64,000 nt of DNA from CALBPI01 sp038521865. GTDB taxonomy: Bacteria; Pseudomonadota; Gammaproteobacteria; Steroidobacterales; Woeseiaceae. The stretch covers positions 186,001 to 250,000 of the forward strand of contig JBCBKO010000005.1 of assembly GCA_038521865.1 (NCBI GenBank). Reading direction: 5' to 3'. The position numbers and the translations under genes were made by a program. This document shows positions 39,693 to 47,800 of this stretch, piece by piece (positions within the stretch are counted from its first letter, which is position 1; every line of letters begins with the position of its first letter). Below the pieces are notes generated by a model that ran no database searches, had not been told where the DNA came from, and was given only the letters and a program-made list of their open reading frames with translations.

Positions 39693-42506
39693 ATGAAAAT
39701 TCTAACTACCAACGTCTATCGCGGGCCGAACCTGTACGCCCATTTCCCGGTGATTCGCCACCAGGTCGATTTGAAGTCTCTCGAGCAATGGCCATCTGGT
39801 CGTCTCGGACCCAAGTTTATCGACGGATTGGTCGAAGCGCTGCCCGGACTCGCTGAGCACGGTTGCTCTTATCGCACAGAGGGTGGTTTTCTCAGGCGGC
39901 TGCGTGAAGACGACGGCACCTGGATGGGGCACATTTGGGAGCATCTAATTCTCGAACTCCAGAGTGAGGCGGGCTCGGACGTGACGTTTGGCCGAACGCG
40001 ATCGATCGAGGGTCAGCCCGGCTGCTACAACGTTGTCTTTGAATACCGTCAGCGTGACGTGGGTCTGGAGGCTGCACGTCTCTCTCTGCAACTCATTTTC
40101 CAGTTGCTGCCAGAAGCGCTGCGAGACGAGTTTCGCGATGACGTTCAGAAGGACTTTGACTTCAATCGGGAGCGCGAGCGCTTCATCCGCTTCGCGCAGC
40201 GCAAGGAAATGGGGCCAAGTACCGCATCTCTGGTTGCGGCAGCAGTCGATCGCGATATCCCCTGGTTGCGCTTGAACGAATATTCACTGGTGCAGTTCGG
40301 TCACGGCAAGTTCCAGCAGCGTATTCAGGCGACGATTACTAGCAAGACGACCAACATTGCGGTTGAGATTTCCTGTGATAAGGAAGACACCCACAATCTG
40401 TTAAACGATCTCGGCCTGCCGGTTCCGCAGCAACGGATGGTGTACTCACCGAGTGAAGCGGTGCGCGCAGCAAATCGGATCGGATACCCGGTCGTAGTCA
40501 AGCCGCTCGATGCGAACCACGGCCGTGGGGTCACCATCAACCTTACCGATGATGACTCGGTCGCAACCGCATTTGATATTGCGCGAGAAAAAGGTAAGTC
40601 ACGGGCCGTGCTGGTCGAGTCCTTCATTTCCGGTATGGACCATCGCATGCTGGTTGTTGACGGTGAGCTGGTGGCTGTCGCCAAACGCGTGCCTGGGCAT
40701 GTGATCGGCGATGGAAAGCATACTATTGAGGAACTGGTGGACATCGTGAATCAGGATCCGCGCCGCGGTATTGGTCACGAAAAAGTGCTGACGAAGATTG
40801 AGATCGATCAACAGGCACAGCGTCTGTTGGAGCAGGCTGATCTGACCCCCTCCAGTGTGCTCGATGACGGGCATGTCTTCTATTTGCGTTCCACCGCCAA
40901 CCTGTCGACGGGTGGCACCGCAATCGATATGACCGACTCGGTGCATCCGGACAATCGTGCGATGGCCGAGCGAGCGGTAATGGCGGTGGGTCTTGACGTC
41001 GGCGGCGTCGATTTTCTGACCGATGATATTTCGCAGTCGTACAAGGATATCGGCGGTGCGATTGTCGAGGTCAACGCAGCACCTGGTTTTCGAATGCATG
41101 TTGCACCTTCCGAGGGCGAGCCACGTGATGTCGCCGGCAAGGTGCTCGACATGTTGTTCCCTGAAGGCACCCCCAGCCGGATTCCGATTGCCGGGATTAC
41201 AGGCACGAATGGCAAGACCACAACCTCACGGATGCTGTCGCATATTCTGAAAACCGCTGGCCATGTCGTCGGTGCGACTTCCACTGAAGGTGTGTATGTA
41301 GATGGCCACCTGACCGTAAAGGGTGATATGACCGGGCCGTCTGCGGCACAGATGGTATTGCGTGATCCCAGCGTCGATATTGCCGTGATGGAGACCGCTC
41401 GAGGAGGGATCCTGCGCGCCGGTCTTGGGTACCAAAGAAGCGATGTCGCCTGCTGTCTGAACGTCGCGCCCGACCACCTTGGCATTCGGGGTATCAATAC
41501 GCTCGAGCAACTCGCCGAGATCAAGCGAGTGGTGGTCGAGGTCGCCGAAGACACTGCGGTCTTGAATGCTGACGATAAGAATTGCCTGCTCATGGCGGAC
41601 TACACCAAGGCGAAACATCTTTGCTATGTCACCATGAATCCGGCACATCCGATTGTTCGCGAACACATTCGAGAGGGTGGTCGTGCGGTTGTGCTTGAGC
41701 AGGGCATGAACGGTGACATGATCACCATTTACGACAAAGGCAATCATATTCCTTTGTTGTGGACGCACCTGATTCCGGCGACGCTGGAAGGCAAGGCTAC
41801 TCACAACGTTCAGAACGCGATGTTTGCCTGCGCACTGGCGTTTTCACTCGGCAAGCAGCTCGAAGATATCCGCCATGGGTTGCGAACCTTCAGCACGAGT
41901 TTCTTCCAGGCACCGGGTCGGATGAACGTATTCGACGAGCATCCATTCCGAGTGATTCTCGACTATGCGCACAATGCGCCTGCAATGGCGACTATGTGTC
42001 AAACCATTAGCCGTTTGGATGTGAATGGTCGGAGAATCGTGACGCTGGCAGCACCGGGCGACCGTCGTGACGAGGATATCCTGGCGCTTGCGAAAGAAGC
42101 GGCGGGGCACTTCGATCACTACGTTCTGAAAGCCGATGACCATCGTCGCGGCCGCGGCTTCGACGAGGTGCCGCAAATGATGAGGCAGGTGCTGCTTGAG
42201 CACGGTATCCCGGAGGTGAATGTCGAGATTATCCCGGATGAGCAAGAGGCAATTCTGCACACGCTGTCGCTGGCCCGCGAGGGCGATCTGGTTGTGGTGT
42301 TCGGCGACGAGGTGCATCGAAGTTGGAAGCAAATCATTCACTTTAAGTACGAAGGCGGCGAGGTATCCGAGAAGTTGGCGAGCAGCGGCAAGATCAGCAG
42401 CATTACGGTCGACCCGGGTGCGTTTGAACTGGACGCCGGAGACGAGTTGATTCGTGACGAGCGCGGTGTGCGCCTTGCGGTACGCGATAAAGAGGACGGC
42501 GATTAG
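39693..42506 (+). CDS. cphA: Cyanophycin synthetase
   Basis: The 937-residue product has the three CphA parts in order. The N-terminal domain includes YRGPNLYAHFPVIRHQVDLK and GHIWEHLILELQSEAGSDV. The ATP-grasp domain includes YPVVVKPLDANHGRGVTINL, VLVESFISGMDHRMLVVDGE and GGAIVEVNAAPGFRMHVAPS. The Mur-ligase domain includes PIAGITGTNGKTTTSRMLSH, MTGPSAAQMVLRDPSVDIAV and GRMNVFDEHPFRVILDYAHN. It polymerises Asp and Arg into the multi-L-arginyl-poly-L-aspartate storage polymer. I start at 39693 (MKILTTNVYRGPN) after GAGG; the frame from 39669 is an alternative. The next gene begins 5 bp later. Confidence 0.96.
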   Translation: MKILTTNVYRGPNLYAHFPVIRHQVDLKSLEQWPSGRLGPKFIDGLVEALPGLAEHGCSYRTEGGFLRRLREDDGTWMGHIWEHLILELQSEAGSDVTFGRTRSIEGQPGCYNVVFEYRQRDVGLEAARLSLQLIFQLLPEALRDEFRDDVQKDFDFNRERERFIRFAQRKEMGPSTASLVAAAVDRDIPWLRLNEYSLVQFGHGKFQQRIQATITSKTTNIAVEISCDKEDTHNLLNDLGLPVPQQRMVYSPSEAVRAANRIGYPVVVKPLDANHGRGVTINLTDDDSVATAFDIAREKGKSRAVLVESFISGMDHRMLVVDGELVAVAKRVPGHVIGDGKHTIEELVDIVNQDPRRGIGHEKVLTKIEIDQQAQRLLEQADLTPSSVLDDGHVFYLRSTANLSTGGTAIDMTDSVHPDNRAMAERAVMAVGLDVGGVDFLTDDISQSYKDIGGAIVEVNAAPGFRMHVAPSEGEPRDVAGKVLDMLFPEGTPSRIPIAGITGTNGKTTTSRMLSHILKTAGHVVGATSTEGVYVDGHLTVKGDMTGPSAAQMVLRDPSVDIAVMETARGGILRAGLGYQRSDVACCLNVAPDHLGIRGINTLEQLAEIKRVVVEVAEDTAVLNADDKNCLLMADYTKAKHLCYVTMNPAHPIVREHIREGGRAVVLEQGMNGDMITIYDKGNHIPLLWTHLIPATLEGKATHNVQNAMFACALAFSLGKQLEDIRHGLRTFSTSFFQAPGRMNVFDEHPFRVILDYAHNAPAMATMCQTISRLDVNGRRIVTLAAPGDRRDEDILALAKEAAGHFDHYVLKADDHRRGRGFDEVPQMMRQVLLEHGIPEVNVEIIPDEQEAILHTLSLAREGDLVVVFGDEVHRSWKQIIHFKYEGGEVSEKLASSGKISSITVDPGAFELDAGDELIRDERGVRLAVRDKEDGD

Positions 42507-42511
42507 CGATC

Positions 42512-44215
42512 ATGCATATCGATGAATCGCGGCGTCTGACGGGTCCAAACCTGTTTACCACCGAATCGGGGGCAATCTGCGAGATGATCGCGACGCCCGA
42601 CGATCAGGACCGCCTATTGACGGTGTGGCGTAAGTGCGTGCAGCGGTTGCTCGATGCGCTTGGCTGGACGGAAAGCGTGCGCCTGCATCGCCAACACGCG
42701 AGCGGTATCAGTCTTGTGATCACAGCTCCATTGGATTGTTTGTACGCAGCGACCGATATCAACGAAGCGGCCGTTGAATCTGCACTGGCTGAGATCGCTG
42801 GCACTGCACCACCGGATTTTGGAGCGACCATCACGCGATTGCAGCAATTGATCGAGGAGGAGCGAAACCCTGTATTGCTCGCATTAGCGCAAGCAGCGAG
42901 CGAACACGAAGTCCCGTTTTTGGTGGACGACGACGAAGTGTCGTTGGGATTTGGTGGGCAGGCGTCAACCTGGTTGGTTAGAGACCTGCCGGATCCAAAG
43001 ACGCTGGATTGGAGTGCATTCGGTCATTTTGGTGACGTACCCGTTGCATTGGTGACGGGGACGAACGGTAAGTCCACCACCGTTCGACTTGCGGCGTCGA
43101 TCGTGGCCGCCTCTGGCAGAACACCCGGGGTGACATCGACCGATTACATCCGAGTCGGCGATGAAACTGTCGACACCGGCGACTACTCAGGGCCTGGTGG
43201 AGCCCGACAATTGCTGCGCCATCCCGACACCGAGGTCGCTTTGCTCGAGGTTGCTCGCGGCGGGATGTTGCGACGCGGTCTGGGTGTCACGGCAGCAGAT
43301 GTTGCTCTGATTACCAACGTCGCTGCCGATCATCTTGGCGAGTACGGCATTCACACGGTACCCGAGTTGAGAGATGCCAAGTTCATCGTCCACAAGGGAG
43401 TCGATCCTGATCGACCATTGATTCTCAATGCTGATGATGAGGGTGTTGTTGCTTATGCAGAGTCACTCGATCATGAGCCTATCGTCTGGTTTAGCGAAGA
43501 TGCCAGTAACCCCGCGGTGGTGGATCACTTCACCAACGGTGGTATGGCATTTGTTGTCACCGGCGGTGTCTTGTGTCGACTCTCCAACGGCGAGCAGCGC
43601 GATATCGTCCACATCAAGGAAGTGCCCGTGACGATGGGCGGGAGCGCACGCCACAACGTACAAAATGCACTCGCCGCCGCCGCACTGGGTCATATCGTGG
43701 GATGCAGCGACTCGGCGATCAAGGATGGCCTCGTGCAGTTCGCCGGCGATCATGAAGAGAACCCGGGACGCGGAAATCTCTACGAAGGCAAAGGCATTCG
43801 TGCGGTTGTCGATTTCGCGCACAACGAACATGGGTTGCTCGCGATGGCTCGCACCATCGCCTCGATGCCGGCACAAAGGCGACTGGTCTTGATGGGGCAG
43901 GCGGGAGATCGCAGTGACGATCTTATTGAAGGGTTAACCAAAGCGGCGCTTGAGGCTCGACCCGATATGCTCGTGATCACCCAGCTCCCCGGGTATGAAC
44001 GCGGACGCGAGCCGGATGCCGTTCAAAAACTGATTCGTGACATCGCTGTGTCCAGCGGCATTGATGCGAATGCAGTCCATCTCGCGGACAGCCCTGTCGA
44101 GGGCACAAGGTTTGCACTCGACTGGGCCGAAGCGGGTGATCTTCTATTGATCCTTGCGCTCACACAGCGCGGACCTTGCACTCAAATGATTGAGCGCAGT
44201 CTGCTTTCGGGCTAG
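42512..44215 (+). CDS. CphA-like Mur ligase lacking the ATP-grasp domain
   Basis: The 567-residue product aligns with the N-terminal and Mur-ligase parts of CphA but skips ATP-grasp. LLALAQAASEHEVPFLVDDD plus EVSLGFGGQ parallels the CphA segment SLVAAAVDRDIPWLRLNEYS, and the Mur domain follows directly: VALVTGTNGKSTTVRLAASI (intact P-loop), YSGPGGARQLLRHPDTEVAL, EVARGGMLRRGLGVTAADVA, ENPGRGNLYEGKGIRAVVDF with AHNEHGLL. In CphA the Mur domain adds arginine to the Asp side chain. This protein could do a similar amide ligation with another acceptor or assist CphA. It is 5 bp after cphA, so co-expressed. Confidence 0.88.
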   Translation: MHIDESRRLTGPNLFTTESGAICEMIATPDDQDRLLTVWRKCVQRLLDALGWTESVRLHRQHASGISLVITAPLDCLYAATDINEAAVESALAEIAGTAPPDFGATITRLQQLIEEERNPVLLALAQAASEHEVPFLVDDDEVSLGFGGQASTWLVRDLPDPKTLDWSAFGHFGDVPVALVTGTNGKSTTVRLAASIVAASGRTPGVTSTDYIRVGDETVDTGDYSGPGGARQLLRHPDTEVALLEVARGGMLRRGLGVTAADVALITNVAADHLGEYGIHTVPELRDAKFIVHKGVDPDRPLILNADDEGVVAYAESLDHEPIVWFSEDASNPAVVDHFTNGGMAFVVTGGVLCRLSNGEQRDIVHIKEVPVTMGGSARHNVQNALAAAALGHIVGCSDSAIKDGLVQFAGDHEENPGRGNLYEGKGIRAVVDFAHNEHGLLAMARTIASMPAQRRLVLMGQAGDRSDDLIEGLTKAALEARPDMLVITQLPGYERGREPDAVQKLIRDIAVSSGIDANAVHLADSPVEGTRFALDWAEAGDLLLILALTQRGPCTQMIERSLLSG

Positions 44216-45129
44216 CGCAGATCGAAAGCTTCCAGCGCTGATTCAGCGATCGGCTTACCCCATTCCTGCACAAAGTGTCCGCCGTCTGCGATTTCCATCG
44301 GTGGCGGGCAGCCGCGAATCATCGCTCGCATAAACTGCATCGTGTCAGGCCCAAGGACCGGGTCAGTCATGCCCACTGCCATGAAGCTCGGTCCACTCCA
44401 TTGCGTTGACCAGAATGTTCTTGCCTTGAGCGATGTCTCAACGCCTTCGGCGGCGGCCTCTGTGAGCGGCTCGTCACCGGCCTTGAGCATCACGAGCTCC
44501 GGGAACCGACGAACGCCAGCCTTGTAGGTCACATCTGGAAACGGTGCTGCATAAGCCGCAACTTCGTTATCGTTGAGCACTGAAGTTGCTCGCTGCATTA
44601 ATGCACCGACATCGAGGTCCGGATTGGCTCGGTTGTATAGCCGCCAATCCGAAAACCCCTTGCCCGCCGGCTCACCCGCTGGCAAAGCGGTGTTCATGAT
44701 AATCAGTCGCGTGTACCGCTCTGGTGCTTCTAGCGGTAGGGTGAGACCCAGTATGCCGCCCCAGTCCTGCACCACCAGACAAACGTCCTTGAGATCAAGA
44801 GCTTCGACTAATGCCAACAGCGCACCGCGGTGGAAGTTGAACGTATAGACGGCGTCATCGACCGGCTTATCGGATCTGCCAAAGCCAAAAAGATCAGGGG
44901 CAACGACTCGGTAGCCCGCCTCGAGAAACACGGGTGTCATCTTTCTATACAAAAATGACCAGCTGGGTTGTCCGTGCAGACAGAGGAATGTGGGTCCGTC
45001 CCGCGGGCCCTCGTCGACGTAATGCATTCGGAGACCTTCGTAACCTGACAAGTCTTCGGCGTAACGCGGTTCAAAGGACCAGTCGGGAATGTTCTCAAAT
45101 CTGGAGTCCGGTGTTCGTTTCGCTTCCAT
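44212..45129 (-). CDS. Haloalkane dehalogenase
   Basis: The 305-residue alpha/beta-hydrolase resembles subfamily I haloalkane dehalogenases. It has the oxyanion region LCLHGQPSWSFLYRKMTPVF, then VVAPDLFGFGRSDKPVDD, and the nucleophile Asp122 in CLVVQDWGGILGLTLPLEAP, where the adjacent Trp stabilises halide. RTFWSTQWSGPSFMAVGMTD gives the second acidic region and IADGGHFVQEWG the catalytic histidine. It hydrolyses carbon-halogen bonds. ATG 45129 is chosen over GTG 45132. It converges on the second Mur ligase with a 4-bp overlap and diverges from DUF1622. Confidence 0.92.
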   Translation of the reverse strand: MEAKRTPDSRFENIPDWSFEPRYAEDLSGYEGLRMHYVDEGPRDGPTFLCLHGQPSWSFLYRKMTPVFLEAGYRVVAPDLFGFGRSDKPVDDAVYTFNFHRGALLALVEALDLKDVCLVVQDWGGILGLTLPLEAPERYTRLIIMNTALPAGEPAGKGFSDWRLYNRANPDLDVGALMQRATSVLNDNEVAAYAAPFPDVTYKAGVRRFPELVMLKAGDEPLTEAAAEGVETSLKARTFWSTQWSGPSFMAVGMTDPVLGPDTMQFMRAMIRGCPPPMEIADGGHFVQEWGKPIAESALEAFDLR

Positions 45130-45159
45130 CACGTTCGCCCCCGCTGCTGTGATAAATCG

Positions 45160-45179
45160 GATAGGTATCGTGTCCTATC
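45160..45179. promoter_or_regulatory. Inverted repeat GATAGG-N8-CCTATC in the dehalogenase/DUF1622 promoter
   Basis: GATAGG (45160-45165) and CCTATC (45174-45179) form a perfect 6-bp inverted repeat between the dehalogenase and DUF1622 starts. The palindrome AGTATACT follows at 45180-45187. It is a plausible repressor site. CTATCAGTA also occurs in TetR operator 1 at 13111, but the full TetR site is not present. Confidence 0.35.
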
Positions 45180-45204
45180 AGTATACTTCGCAAGAGACAG
45201 AGTC

Positions 45205-45555
45205 ATGCATCAGATCAACGAAATTATAGAAGCCATTGCGCTGGGTGCCGACGGTATTGGCGTCCTAGTCGTGCTGACTGGGTTTTCCATCGCCGTGTTT
45301 CGCTTCCTCCCGACCATTGCGTCTCCTGGTAACACGCAAACACTGGAACGTATTCAGGATATTCGATGTCAGTTAGGCACCTATATCGTTTTCGCGCTCG
45401 AATTGATGATCGTTTCCGATCTGCTGCATTCGGTCATCACACGTGAGATAGAAGACCTGTATTTTTTGGGCGGTATCGTTGTTTTGAGGACTACGATTTC
45501 CTATTTCCTGAATAAAGAAATTCAGGAGATCACCGAGAGGCGAGCGAGCGTTTGA
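45205..45555 (+). CDS. DUF1622 membrane protein
   Basis: The 116-residue protein has three hydrophobic helices and the DUF1622 pattern: EAIALGADGIGVLVVLTGFS, IRCQLGTYIVFALELMIVSD and LLHSVITREIEDLYFLGGIV, ending RTTISYFLNKEIQEI. Function unknown. Its stop overlaps the presumed TTG start of the next gene. Confidence 0.88.
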   Translation: MHQINEIIEAIALGADGIGVLVVLTGFSIAVFRFLPTIASPGNTQTLERIQDIRCQLGTYIVFALELMIVSDLLHSVITREIEDLYFLGGIVVLRTTISYFLNKEIQEITERRASV

Positions 45556-46388
45556 ACAAGAGCACGCAATCGCTGTTCGATATCAACCCAAAACAGATTG
45601 CGGAGGCAAGAGTGCTGGTGCATTTGGCTTGCCAGCCGTTGTCGCGCGCGGCACGCGCGAACCGGGTTGCTGAGTCTGATGACAGCCACTCCAGCTTCGG
45701 CTGGCATGCGGGACACAACGCGCTGATCACGCTACCGCTGGACCCAGCCCAGCGCTTCCAACTCGGATTCGGATTTTCTGATGTGAGTCTGCTCTGGCTT
45801 GAGGACGATCGCATCGTCGACCGTATGCATGTCGCAGATTTCGATGCAGTGAGTCTTGACGGTTGGGTGGATCAACGACTTGCGAAGGCAGGCCTTGTGT
45901 CAATCTGCGAAGCTTCGATGCCTTACGCGCTCGACGCAGCGCCCGACTTTGCGACGCTCGCGGACATGGATCGTGAAGTTCGCATACTCGGTGATTGGTT
46001 CGGTGTTGCTCACGAAGTCCTTACCGAGATTATCCAAGCGTTTGGAGAACTCGCGATTCAACCGCTATCTATTCGTTGCTGGCCGCATCACTTTGATCTT
46101 GCGATCCTCATACAGCTCGATGAGGGTGACGTGGAGGCGGCTCGGTCTGTCGGCGTCGGATTGTCGCCTGGGGATGAGCATTACGATCAGCCTTATTTCT
46201 ACTGTTCGCCGTGGCCCGTGTCGGAATCGATAGTGCTGCCCGAGTTACCGCCGCCACTGCGATGGCATACTCAGGGTTTCACCTCTGCAATCGCACTCGC
46301 AGTGGATCTGCATTCGGGAAACGATTTCGGTGAACTTTTGGTTCGTTCTGTCGATTCAGTTTTGCAGACGCTTGGCGCCGGTCGTTAA
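45552..46388 (+). CDS. Conserved hypothetical protein (DUF5996-like features)
   Basis: I do not confidently recognise this 278-residue protein. It has no signal or membrane helix. Segments RVLVHLACQPLSRAARANRV, SIRCWPHHFDLAILIQLDEG and VGLSPGDEHYDQPYFYCSPW look like conserved motifs, and the 'WPHHFDLA...PYFYxYPWP' pattern is what I associate with DUF5996, without certainty. Translation probably starts at TTG 45552, overlapping the DUF1622 stop, with GAGG upstream. Coupling suggests a joint role with DUF1622. Confidence 0.65.
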   Translation: MNKSTQSLFDINPKQIAEARVLVHLACQPLSRAARANRVAESDDSHSSFGWHAGHNALITLPLDPAQRFQLGFGFSDVSLLWLEDDRIVDRMHVADFDAVSLDGWVDQRLAKAGLVSICEASMPYALDAAPDFATLADMDREVRILGDWFGVAHEVLTEIIQAFGELAIQPLSIRCWPHHFDLAILIQLDEGDVEAARSVGVGLSPGDEHYDQPYFYCSPWPVSESIVLPELPPPLRWHTQGFTSAIALAVDLHSGNDFGELLVRSVDSVLQTLGAGR

Positions 46389-46402
46389 GGGATATCGCAG
46401 AC

Positions 46403-46432
46403 AAAAAAAAGGCGGCGCAACGAGGCACCGCC
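46403..46432 (-). terminator. Rho-independent terminator of the DUF2878-DUF6134 operon
   Basis: On the minus strand GGCGGTGC and GCGCCGCC form an 8-bp stem (one G-U pair) with loop CTCGTT, followed directly by eight T (46410 to 46403). It lies 25 bp after the stop of the gene ending at 46457. Confidence 0.88.
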
Positions 46433-46456
46433 AAATGGGGACTTCTGTGAAAAAAC

Positions 46457-47173
46457 CTACCCTTCGATATTTGCTGCCGCAGCGGTGGTGCTGCTTAACC
46501 GTACCGGGCTGTTCGGTACTGAAATGGGTTCGTAGCGAATTCGGCGATCACCTTTCGCGGGTGCGTCAAGTGCGACCCATCGCTGGTTATCGGTTGAGTA
46601 CCAAACGCTGATCGTTCCCTTGTCGAGGACGAGATCATATTGTTGCGCAGTGATGCGTTCACCGTTGACTTCAAAGGTCCGCAAATCACCCTCGCGAATA
46701 TCAACGTCCTGGTATTCTCCGGTCTGTGCATTCAAGAGGCGGTCCTGTTGGAGCATCTCGGGGTTCCAGTAGGCGAAACTCATCACGCATCCGGGCAAAG
46801 TGGATTGTTCCTCGCCGGTGGTTACCGCGAACTGTTCGCCGCGCTTCGCCCCCTGAACGACGAAGTCGTCTCCATTCGCGTCTGTCTTTGCGTCGATTTC
46901 GGTAAGGCAGCCTTCGCGCCATGTTTCTGAGTTCTTGTGCCTGTAGCTATAGGCATTGATGAACAAGAACTTGACGTCAAACTCCGCTTCAGTCGCGACC
47001 TGACGCTCGGCGCCATCCTGGCTCACGCGATAGTCGTGGTAGCCGATTTCTTTTTTGTCGAGAAAGACTCGGAACTTCCATTCGAGCTCCGCGCTGGTGT
47101 CAGCACCAGCTGCGCTCGCAGTGCCGAGTAACAGAGCGGCGGCGCCGCCCCGCAAGGTGTTGCGCTTCATCAT
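46457..47173 (-). CDS. Exported DUF6134-type protein
   Basis: The 238-residue product has a signal peptide (RGGAAALLLGTASAAGADTS). A single domain follows with WKFRVFLDKKEIGYHDYRVS, FDVKFLFINAYSYRHKNSET, TLPGCVMSFAYWNPEMLQQD and ISVWYSTDNQRWVALDAPAK, which I recognise as the DUF6134 pattern. Two cysteines (EGCLTE, PGCVMS) may form a disulfide. Function unknown, probably periplasmic. AGAGGG precedes ATG 47173. It lies 2 bp after the DUF2878 gene in one operon ended by a strong terminator. Confidence 0.8.
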   Translation of the reverse strand: MMKRNTLRGGAAALLLGTASAAGADTSAELEWKFRVFLDKKEIGYHDYRVSQDGAERQVATEAEFDVKFLFINAYSYRHKNSETWREGCLTEIDAKTDANGDDFVVQGAKRGEQFAVTTGEEQSTLPGCVMSFAYWNPEMLQQDRLLNAQTGEYQDVDIREGDLRTFEVNGERITAQQYDLVLDKGTISVWYSTDNQRWVALDAPAKGDRRIRYEPISVPNSPVRLSSTTAAAANIEG

Positions 47174-47175
47174 AA

Positions 47176-47712
47176 TTAAGCCCTCTGCAAGGACAGCGGC
47201 ACGGAGTCGCTGTGGCCGTTGAGACGTTTCGAAGCGATGACCAGCACAGGCAGTAGCAGCGCCCAACCGATACCGATCGCGATCAATGAGTTTGTGCCCT
47301 CGACGAAGGTCACGGCGCCGGCTTTCGAGCCTGAGAAGAAGGCGAGCGGGCCACCCACACCACCGGCGATCATGGCGATGATCCAGTGACGCTTAAGCCA
47401 GTTCATGCCGATATTCAGGGTCGTCGCGAAAAGCACCCACATTGCAATAATCCAGTAAGGTGCGAGATTCGAGCCTGTGCCGTAGTCCAGCAGGTTCGTC
47501 GCTACCAGTACCGATTCCCACACTGTGCCGATTGCTGCCGCCAGCCCGAGAAGCTTCAGCTCTTCAAGAGGTGCCTTGGCGCTGCGCAGGTGTTCCGCCG
47601 CAACCCCGAGAACCGCCAAAGGTCCAAGCCACGGCATGCCGTTCGCCGCGCCAAGCACGCAAGCGAGCCAACCGGCTTTGAAAAGGATCAGATTCTTTGC
47701 GAGGAGTGGCAT
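47176..47712 (-). CDS. DUF2878 membrane protein
   Basis: The 178-residue protein has five or six hydrophobic helices and the DUF2878 pattern: LILFKAGWLACVLGAANGMP, GLAAAIGTVWESVLVATNLL, APYWIIAMWVLFATTLNIGM and NWLKRHWIIAMIAGGVGGPL. Function unknown. It starts 64 bp after the histidine kinase stop, and the TTCAC element at 47763-47800 lies in that interval and the end of the kinase gene, so it probably has its own promoter. Confidence 0.88.
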   Translation of the reverse strand: MPLLAKNLILFKAGWLACVLGAANGMPWLGPLAVLGVAAEHLRSAKAPLEELKLLGLAAAIGTVWESVLVATNLLDYGTGSNLAPYWIIAMWVLFATTLNIGMNWLKRHWIIAMIAGGVGGPLAFFSGSKAGAVTFVEGTNSLIAIGIGWALLLPVLVIASKRLNGHSDSVPLSLQRA

Positions 47713-47762
47713 GACTGCTCTCTGGTTTCGTTGAACTTGAGGCGCAGTTTGCAGAGGGGGGT

Positions 47763-47800
47763 GTGAAGTCGATGTCTAGGCGGTGTGAAGATCGTGTGAA
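47763..47800 (-). promoter_or_regulatory. Triple TTCAC repeat (11- and 22-bp spacing) upstream of DUF2878
   Basis: On the minus strand TTCAC occurs at 47800, 47789 and 47767 (5' base), spacings 11 and 22 bp. GACATCG lies between the second and third copies. The same arrangement and the same GACATCG occur upstream of MipA at 50976-51013. OmpR-type regulators bind direct repeats with this spacing. It overlaps the last codons of the histidine kinase gene. Confidence 0.65.

Noticed and set aside
45180..45187. AGTATACT recurring here and at 6882 as a shared HxlR operator
   Set aside because: An 8-bp palindrome is expected by chance in 64 kb, and the flanking bases do not match.
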